Positions 27,679 to 32,593 of a DNA stretch of 32,593 nt are shown piece after piece. Position 1 is the stretch's first letter. Every line of letters starts with the position of its first letter. The stretch comes from a virus, in the IMG/VR virus record IMGVR_UViG_3300042987_001336, positions 1 through 32,593 of that record; one strand, written 5' to 3'. The translations under genes were made by a program, and so were the position numbers. Under the pieces are notes generated by a model, which was given only the letters and a program-made list of their open reading frames with translations, did no database searches and was not told where the DNA came from.

Positions 27679-28653
27679 TCACATTCCAATTGTGAACCAG
27701 TAATAAGCGGGAGTGCCGCCGCTGGAATTTGTAATGGTCGCGGTTGGGCTTGAACCGCTTACGCCAAAAGTAATGCTACCGCCAATATTGTTCGTTCCCA
27801 CGGTTGCCAGCAATACTGCATCACCGTTGTAATTGTTCGTATATAAAGCAACACCCTGCACAAAATGGCCGCTAGTGGTAGAGTGAACAGTCACCCAATA
27901 ATTAGTAATGGCCTCATTCGTTCCGCCTGAACCTTGTCCTGGGAACCCCGACATGGTGATTGTGTATGTGCCAGTTGTACCCGCGCTGGTTCCGTTCGCG
28001 CCGCGATAACCCCAACGTTTTGCGCCTTGTTCAAAATCGCCAGAAGAAACCAAAGTGCCCGAAAAAGTGTTGGTGGCAGTCCCCGCCAAAACCGCAGTGA
28101 AGTTTCCAGCAGCCCTTGTGGTTTGACCGATGCTTACATCGTTGATTGCGCTTGTCCAAGTTGGAGCCGCTGCACCAGCCGATTGCAATAGTTGACCGGA
28201 TGTTCCCGCTGCTGTTACAGCGTAAGCCGTTCCTGTGCCGTAAATCACACCACCGTTGGTTGGCGTAGCAGTGCTGTTTGTGCCACCATTTGCAATTGGC
28301 AACGTGCCTGAAACATGCGTTGTAAGACCAATTTTTCCCCAAGAAGGAGCAACCCCCACTCCACCCGAAATCAAAGCGCTGCCGGTGGCTACATCAGCCA
28401 ATTTAGACAACGCCGTGGTGGTGCTGGCATATAGCAGATCACCAATTGCATAAGACGATTGTCCAGTGCCGCCGCTAGTCGCAGCCAACGGTGTTGTGGT
28501 GAGCGTCAGTGAGGCCGCGCTAACTGCACGACCTGCGGTTGAATCGGCGACGCTGACTTGCTTGGTTACGCCGCTTTGAACAATCGGCAATACCTCGGTT
28601 CCCGCAAGCGGGGTAGTCGCTGCGGTTAACGCGGATATTTTGGTGTCTGCCAT
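27679..28653 (-). CDS. Tail fibre-like protein, 324 residues
   Basis: The start MADTKISALTAATTPLAGTE with VLPIVQSGVTKQVSVAD is a recurrent N-terminal domain of phage fibres. A Gly/Ser/Thr-rich body with repeated SGGTGQSSY and NGGTNST strings suggests a triple-stranded beta shaft. The last 95 residues, from TYTITMS, resemble the end of the adjacent tailspike. The shared block includes GVALYTNNYNGDAVLL and ITFGVSGSSP. It is encoded just downstream of the tailspike with nine bases between. It may carry a second receptor-binding unit. AAGGA precedes its ATG. Confidence 0.75.
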   Translation of the reverse strand: MADTKISALTAATTPLAGTEVLPIVQSGVTKQVSVADSTAGRAVSAASLTLTTTPLAATSGGTGQSSYAIGDLLYASTTTALSKLADVATGSALISGGVGVAPSWGKIGLTTHVSGTLPIANGGTNSTATPTNGGVIYGTGTAYAVTAAGTSGQLLQSAGAAAPTWTSAINDVSIGQTTRAAGNFTAVLAGTATNTFSGTLVSSGDFEQGAKRWGYRGANGTSAGTTGTYTITMSGFPGQGSGGTNEAITNYWVTVHSTTSGHFVQGVALYTNNYNGDAVLLATVGTNNIGGSITFGVSGSSPTATITNSSGGTPAYYWFTIGM

Positions 28654-28662
28654 TTGTTTTCC

Positions 28663-30756
28663 TTAAGTGAGAGGAATTTCTGTTACGACATAATTTGCCG
28701 CATTGCCTGTCGTGTTGGTAATTGCAATAGTCGGGTTTGCACCACTTGAGCCAAACGTAATGGTGCCGTTTACCGCTTGGCTACCCAAAGTACCCAATAA
28801 CAACGCGTTTCCGTTGAAACGATTTGAATAAATTGCCACGCCCCGCAATTCCAAATCGGTGCCATACACGATCACATTCAAAAGCGTGACTCGCTGTTGC
28901 GCTCTTGCGGAACCATTACCCTGGTCAATCATTCCCGATGATACGGTGATAGTGAACGATGCTGCTGAACTACTACCAGATGCAATTTGGTTGCCTTGAA
29001 TGTCACCACGCGTGTTCACAATTCCATCAACGCTGCTGAAAATATTGTTGATTAGGTTTGCGTCACCAATCATGGTGGCGGCTCGTCCTTGGAATGTGTT
29101 GTTGGCAATCAATACGGTGCGCGTCATTGCCCCGTAATAATTCACGTTATTTACAGGGGCCAAAATTGCGTTGTTGTAATCCGCAACCGTACCATCGGTC
29201 TTGATAAAAGTGTTTCCAACAATGCTTACATAAGTGGCACTTCCGGCATTCCCATTCCCAAAGTCAATGCAACTATGTTCCGCGTCTTGTTTAAAGTAAT
29301 TACCCGTGATGGATACATTACTGACAACGGCCACCATTGGCCCACCACTTCCACCAGTAAACTGGTTTCCAGAAATCACGCCATTTGACGTTAAGATAAC
29401 AGCGCTACCAGCCGTCCTACAAGCAAAAAGGTTGTTTGAAATAACACCGCTTGCAGCCACGATTGATTCGCCAAAAAACTCAACAAATCGGCTGTTTGTA
29501 ACCGCAACGCGCCCACCGGCCACAATGCCTTTTTGACCAACCACAATTGCCGATGCCCAAAAATTCACAAAGTCGATTGTAAAATCGCTGGTGGCATCGG
29601 TGTACACGGTCACGCCAAACAAAAATTCGGATGTGCAACCTTTGATGTGCGAATCGCCACCATTGGTGGTTGACGAAATTCCGTACCATCCAGTTGTCAA
29701 CCACAGGTCGCGGAAAGTCACACCGTTAATGTTTTCGCAATTAATTAACGTGATGTTTTGCGCGGTTACTGAATAGTTGCCCGGTCCGCTGAATCCCATG
29801 TTGTAGATATTGGTCGGCGGTCCACCAGTTCGGTACAACTCAAACAGTTTGTAATAACCAACCGATCCAACGTTGTTTGTATTGAAATACGTTGCATCTT
29901 CTTTCCACGTAATAAACGATTCATACGGACCTTCGCCATAAATCGTTTGCTCTTGGCCTTTCATAATCAAAAGACCTTGATACGCGCCTTTGGGAGTGCT
30001 GCTAACAGCATTCATTACGTAAGCGCCGGCTGGAAAATAGGTACTTTTTGCGTTTGCACCTGCATACCACAACGCCAAATTACAACCAATGTAATCCCAA
30101 GTGTCGTCATTCGCAAAAGGTTTTACTCGGGGTGGTTGAAAAGTGCCAGAAGGATTCGCATAAAACGGCGACCAAGATGGATCGTCTTTGAACGGTGTGT
30201 TGTTCCAAGTATTCCAAGACGCATTTGAAATATCATCGCCCGTATCGATAGGTGTTGATCCAGTACCATCACCCAAAGCGCCAAAATCTTTTACGGACAA
30301 AACGTCGCGCATCTTGCTCTGCGCGGATCGAGCGGTTGAAGTGGTGCCGGGTGGTTGATATCCAATCCAGTCCGACCCATCGTCGTCAGCAAGGTCTTGA
30401 ACAGTACCATTTTGGCCCAGAAAGCCCGTAAAAGGTAAACCCGCAGCCGTGGTTGCACTGCTTATGCCACTGATGTTGTCGTATGTGGCAATCGTGACAT
30501 CGTTGGCGTCTTTGAGGATGAACTTGTAGTTAATGCCGTCTGTCAACCAAATCTCACCGCCCGATGGCACGCGGCCAGCAGCATCCAATACAATGGGGTT
30601 CGTCCACGCCGTTGCGCCATTTGACGAAGTGTAGGTAGCCGCAGGCGTTGTAGTGCCAGCCGTGTAGGTGTAGAGTTTGCCGCCGGTCAGCGGGTTGCCG
30701 CTGTTATCGAAAAACTGGGCCGCAACGCCGCCCACGGGGGAAAGGTTGACAGCCAT
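28663..30756 (-). CDS. Tailspike with P22-like head-binding start and beta-helix body
   Basis: The 697-residue product starts MAVNLSPVGGVAAQFFDNSG, then has PLTGGKLYTYTAGTTTPAA, a start common to tailspikes with head-binding domains. IWLTDGINYKFILKD follows. After about residue 150 comes SVKDFGALGDGTG, the opening of pectate-lyase-like right-handed beta helices. Beta-helix rungs with Asn-rich turns follow (ITLINCENINGVTF, VTNSRFVEFFG, VSNVSITGNYF, VSIVGNTF, VLIANNTFQG). The end shares a domain with the next gene. It should bind or cut a cell-surface polysaccharide; catalytic residues were not identified. It stands upstream of the scaffold, not at the end of the late genes. Confidence 0.88.
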   Translation of the reverse strand: MAVNLSPVGGVAAQFFDNSGNPLTGGKLYTYTAGTTTPAATYTSSNGATAWTNPIVLDAAGRVPSGGEIWLTDGINYKFILKDANDVTIATYDNISGISSATTAAGLPFTGFLGQNGTVQDLADDDGSDWIGYQPPGTTSTARSAQSKMRDVLSVKDFGALGDGTGSTPIDTGDDISNASWNTWNNTPFKDDPSWSPFYANPSGTFQPPRVKPFANDDTWDYIGCNLALWYAGANAKSTYFPAGAYVMNAVSSTPKGAYQGLLIMKGQEQTIYGEGPYESFITWKEDATYFNTNNVGSVGYYKLFELYRTGGPPTNIYNMGFSGPGNYSVTAQNITLINCENINGVTFRDLWLTTGWYGISSTTNGGDSHIKGCTSEFLFGVTVYTDATSDFTIDFVNFWASAIVVGQKGIVAGGRVAVTNSRFVEFFGESIVAASGVISNNLFACRTAGSAVILTSNGVISGNQFTGGSGGPMVAVVSNVSITGNYFKQDAEHSCIDFGNGNAGSATYVSIVGNTFIKTDGTVADYNNAILAPVNNVNYYGAMTRTVLIANNTFQGRAATMIGDANLINNIFSSVDGIVNTRGDIQGNQIASGSSSAASFTITVSSGMIDQGNGSARAQQRVTLLNVIVYGTDLELRGVAIYSNRFNGNALLLGTLGSQAVNGTITFGSSGANPTIAITNTTGNAANYVVTEIPLT

Positions 30757-30765
30757 ATCTAATCC

Positions 30766-31254
30766 TTATGCGCTCAATGCAGCAACTTTGTCTTGGAAGG
30801 CTTTAACGCGGGCTTCGTGTGCTGCGACCTGCGCGGCCAGACTGGCGCGCTGCTGTTCGGTTTCGGCTTGCGCCTTGGCTTGGGCGGCTTCGCGGGCTGC
30901 CAGCGACTTCTCGCGGGCGTTTAGCTCTGCGAGCTGCTTCTTGGCTTCTGCCACAGCAGCAGCGGCCTGTGCCGCGTCCTGCTTGGCCTTTGCCGCGTCT
31001 GCACTGGCGTCAGCCTTCAGCTCGTCTGCCGCCTTCTTCGCTTCCGCGCGGATGACCGCAGCGTTGTCCTTGGCAGATTCCAGCTCGGCCTTGGCCTTGG
31101 CGCGGTCAGCAACAGCGTTTTCAACCGCACCCAGCGCGCCCTGACGCTTTGACAGCTCGTCACGCACTTTTAGCAGTTGCACCAAATCCTTGGGCAATTG
31201 CTTGGTAATATACTCAACTGGATCGACAGAAGTGTTTTCGTTGAAGATGTCCAT
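30766..31254 (-). CDS. Long coiled-coil protein, 162 residues
   Basis: The product starts MDIFNENTSVDPVEYITKQL. It then becomes one continuous helix from about residue 25 to the end, with Ala at many heptad positions (KAKAELESAKDNAAVIRAEA, QKVAALSA). Nothing suggests a membrane segment or enzyme. It may be a virion or assembly chaperone protein; a scaffold-like or tape-like role cannot be excluded. It is encoded just upstream of the tailspike with AAGGA ahead of the spike start. Coiled coils of low complexity are hard to assign by similarity. Confidence 0.65.
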   Translation of the reverse strand: MDIFNENTSVDPVEYITKQLPKDLVQLLKVRDELSKRQGALGAVENAVADRAKAKAELESAKDNAAVIRAEAKKAADELKADASADAAKAKQDAAQAAAAVAEAKKQLAELNAREKSLAAREAAQAKAQAETEQQRASLAAQVAAHEARVKAFQDKVAALSA

Positions 31255-31261
31255 ATCGACC

Positions 31262-31567
31262 TCAAGAGTAGTAAGTGACGTTCAGCTTGGCGCCGCCGGT
31301 CTGCTCGATGAACTGAATCTGGGAGAGATCGCCGTCATACTGCAAGGTAACACCGGAAGCCAGAGGCATACCTACACTTGATGTAGGCGCCACGCCATCG
31401 TCACGCCAGCGCACTGCCTGGGCTTCAGCCGTTATAATTGCGATACGGGGCGTGCCAGCCAGCCCGGCCAAGTCTTTTTGAGGCACCGTTAGTTTTGTGG
31501 CCGAGTTCAGGCTCGTAATCTGCTGATACCCCATTACAGAGGTAATTGCTTTGAGGTTGATTGCCAT
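31262..31567 (-). CDS. Conserved-looking phage structural protein, 101 residues
   Basis: The product begins MAINLKAITSVMGYQQITSL. It has beta strands in TPRIAIITAEAQAVRWRDDG and ends with DLSQIQFIEQTGGAKLNVTYYS. The QAVRWRDDGVAPTSSVGMPL string is characteristic of small phage proteins that describe a virion surface or adaptor piece, but no role is proven. It overlaps neither neighbour, and GAGG lies ahead of the next ATG. It stands between a repeat protein and the coiled-coil protein. Confidence 0.65.
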   Translation of the reverse strand: MAINLKAITSVMGYQQITSLNSATKLTVPQKDLAGLAGTPRIAIITAEAQAVRWRDDGVAPTSSVGMPLASGVTLQYDGDLSQIQFIEQTGGAKLNVTYYS

Positions 31568-31568
31568 G

Positions 31569-32441
31569 TCAGAACCTTTCTGTGATAGATCGCAAACGAA
31601 TTATTGTCTCACCCACGCCAATGGTCAAGGTGCCGACGTACATACCGTTTGGGCCGTATTGTACGCCCGCCCGCACATCAGCGGGGTACGGGTACAGCAA
31701 AATGTGATCCGTAGAGCCGCTAACAAGCGCTTCTTGACCCTGCAAATCACCTGTTGCATCAAAAACATGCTCCCGGTCGCCAAACCCCGCAATTTCCGAG
31801 CCGGGGCCGTAAACGTCCCCTGTAGCGTCAAATGCACGATACCGGTTAGCAGACCCAGAAAGCGATGCGCCCGCGCCGACAATGATGCCAGATGTTAAAT
31901 GTGGGATAACCGCCGCTTGTCGGTCTGCGGAGCCAACAATTGCCGCGCCTGGGCCGGTAATTGCCCCCGACGTAGCAAAAGCACGAATGCGGTTAGATGC
32001 GCCGGAAACGGTTGATCCAGCCCCTGTTACCGCACCTGTGGATGTGTGCGGGACAATCAAAGCCTGATGGTCTGCCGCCCCAACAACCGTGCCGTTTTGC
32101 CCTGGCAGCGCTCCGCTAGTAGCAAATGTCCTAAACCTGTTGGCTGACCCTGCTACGGTTGCCGTTTGCCCCGGCAGTGCGCCCGTTGTGGTATGCAGCG
32201 ACTGATGCGCCGCAGTGCCTGCAACGGCCGAACCGGATCCAGTTATGCCTCCTGTGGTGGCGTGCAGGTAAAAATGCGCCGCAGAGCCTGCTACCGTCGA
32301 TCCGGGGCCGGTCAGGCTACCAGTAGTGGCGTGGGCTGCCGTAGCATTGGAAACCAGCGTGGAATCAAACCACGCCTTGATATCGACCGGAAACCAGTCG
32401 GCAACGACTAGTTCGGTGTCGAACCAGCCTTCTGCTGCCAT
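31569..32441 (-). CDS. Tandem-repeat beta protein, 290 residues
   Basis: After MAAEGWFDTELVVADWFPVD, residues about 37-255 form nine repeats of 23-26 residues. Each has a start like HATTGSLTGPG or FATSGAITGPG and then a strand such as AVAGSANR. The end, GVQYGPNGMYVGTLTIGVGE, resembles a short fibre tip. The regular repeat and its Gly, Ala and Thr bias suit a beta-solenoid or fibre shaft. The first tryptophan-rich segment could attach to the virion. AGAGG lies before the ATG, three bases after the upstream stop. Confidence 0.7.
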   Translation of the reverse strand: MAAEGWFDTELVVADWFPVDIKAWFDSTLVSNATAAHATTGSLTGPGSTVAGSAAHFYLHATTGGITGSGSAVAGTAAHQSLHTTTGALPGQTATVAGSANRFRTFATSGALPGQNGTVVGAADHQALIVPHTSTGAVTGAGSTVSGASNRIRAFATSGAITGPGAAIVGSADRQAAVIPHLTSGIIVGAGASLSGSANRYRAFDATGDVYGPGSEIAGFGDREHVFDATGDLQGQEALVSGSTDHILLYPYPADVRAGVQYGPNGMYVGTLTIGVGETIIRLRSITERF

Positions 32442-32444
32442 TGC

Positions 32445-32593
32445 TTAACCTCTGTAGTTAAACAGACGGGCTTGAACGTAGTTGTTCGTACCGGAGAACG
32501 ATGCGCCGCCGTTGAAGCTAACCGACAGATATGAGTTAGCAACTGTGGAGTTAAAACCGCCACCGATAGTTGTTATCTGACCCGTGCCTGATG
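32445..32593 (-). CDS. C-terminal end of a virion-region gene, start beyond window edge
   Basis: The last 48 codons are visible, ending NNYVQARLFNYRG before TAA at 32445. The visible part is Ser, Gly, Thr and Asn-rich with alternating hydrophobic residues (STVANSYLSVSFNGG), as in beta-structured virion proteins. It is three bases upstream of the repeat-protein gene and holds that gene's AGAGG ribosome site. The family cannot be named from this piece. Confidence 0.7.
   Translation of the reverse strand, partial: SGTGQITTIGGGFNSTVANSYLSVSFNGGASFSGTNNYVQARLFNYRG

Overview
The window is most of the genome of a tailed double-stranded DNA phage with a P22-type head and short-tail machine. The supports are a coat protein of the P22 gp5 fold family, a scaffold, homologues of the P22 gp4 and gp10 tail-accessory proteins, a tailspike with a P22-like head-binding start, and three large ejection-type proteins. 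No integrase, lysogeny repressor, tRNA or CRISPR array is visible. The host is probably a Gram-negative bacterium. Base composition, the style of the small early proteins and one E. coli-type LexA box would fit a beta- or gammaproteobacterium, but this is inference only.

Layout from left to right: (1) 1-1415, terminase large subunit (runs off the left edge) and a probable small subunit, read leftward. (2) 1416-2088, a gene-free control region with two families of short direct repeats, an inverted repeat, a LexA-like box on a leftward promoter followed 60 bp later by a leftward terminator, and a strong rightward promoter. (3) 2089-4143, a rightward cluster of six small unrecognised genes joined by duplicated, structured leaders and closed by a two-way terminator. 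(4) 11811-4170, a leftward replication operon: DUF2800-type nuclease, a conserved possible DNA-binding protein, several small proteins including a winged helix and a Gly-Tyr-Asp repeat protein, family A DNA polymerase, and primase-helicase. (5) 11899-14522, a rightward operon of VRR-NUC nuclease, compact cytosine-methylase-like protein, SNF2-type helicase and three small helical proteins. It diverges from (4) at two promoters that share a -35 box. (6) 32593-14524, the leftward late operon: surface and fibre proteins, tailspike, scaffold, coat, head-tail proteins, ejection proteins, then lysis genes (XhlA-like membrane protein, GH108 lysozyme, Pam3-gp28-like holin).

An HNH homing endonuclease with its own promoter lies antisense between the scaffold and coat genes. 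The portal gene is absent. Since terminase reads out of the left edge and structural genes read in from the right edge, a circular or circularly permuted genome would make terminase, portal (outside the window) and the structural genes a single late unit.

The most unusual material is regulatory: the twin promoters and twin structured leaders of the small early cluster, the LexA-box promoter that may drive a tiny RNA, three UUCG-type hairpins placed after the coat and neighbouring head genes, and the shared-box divergent promoter that seems to give a leaderless nuclease message.
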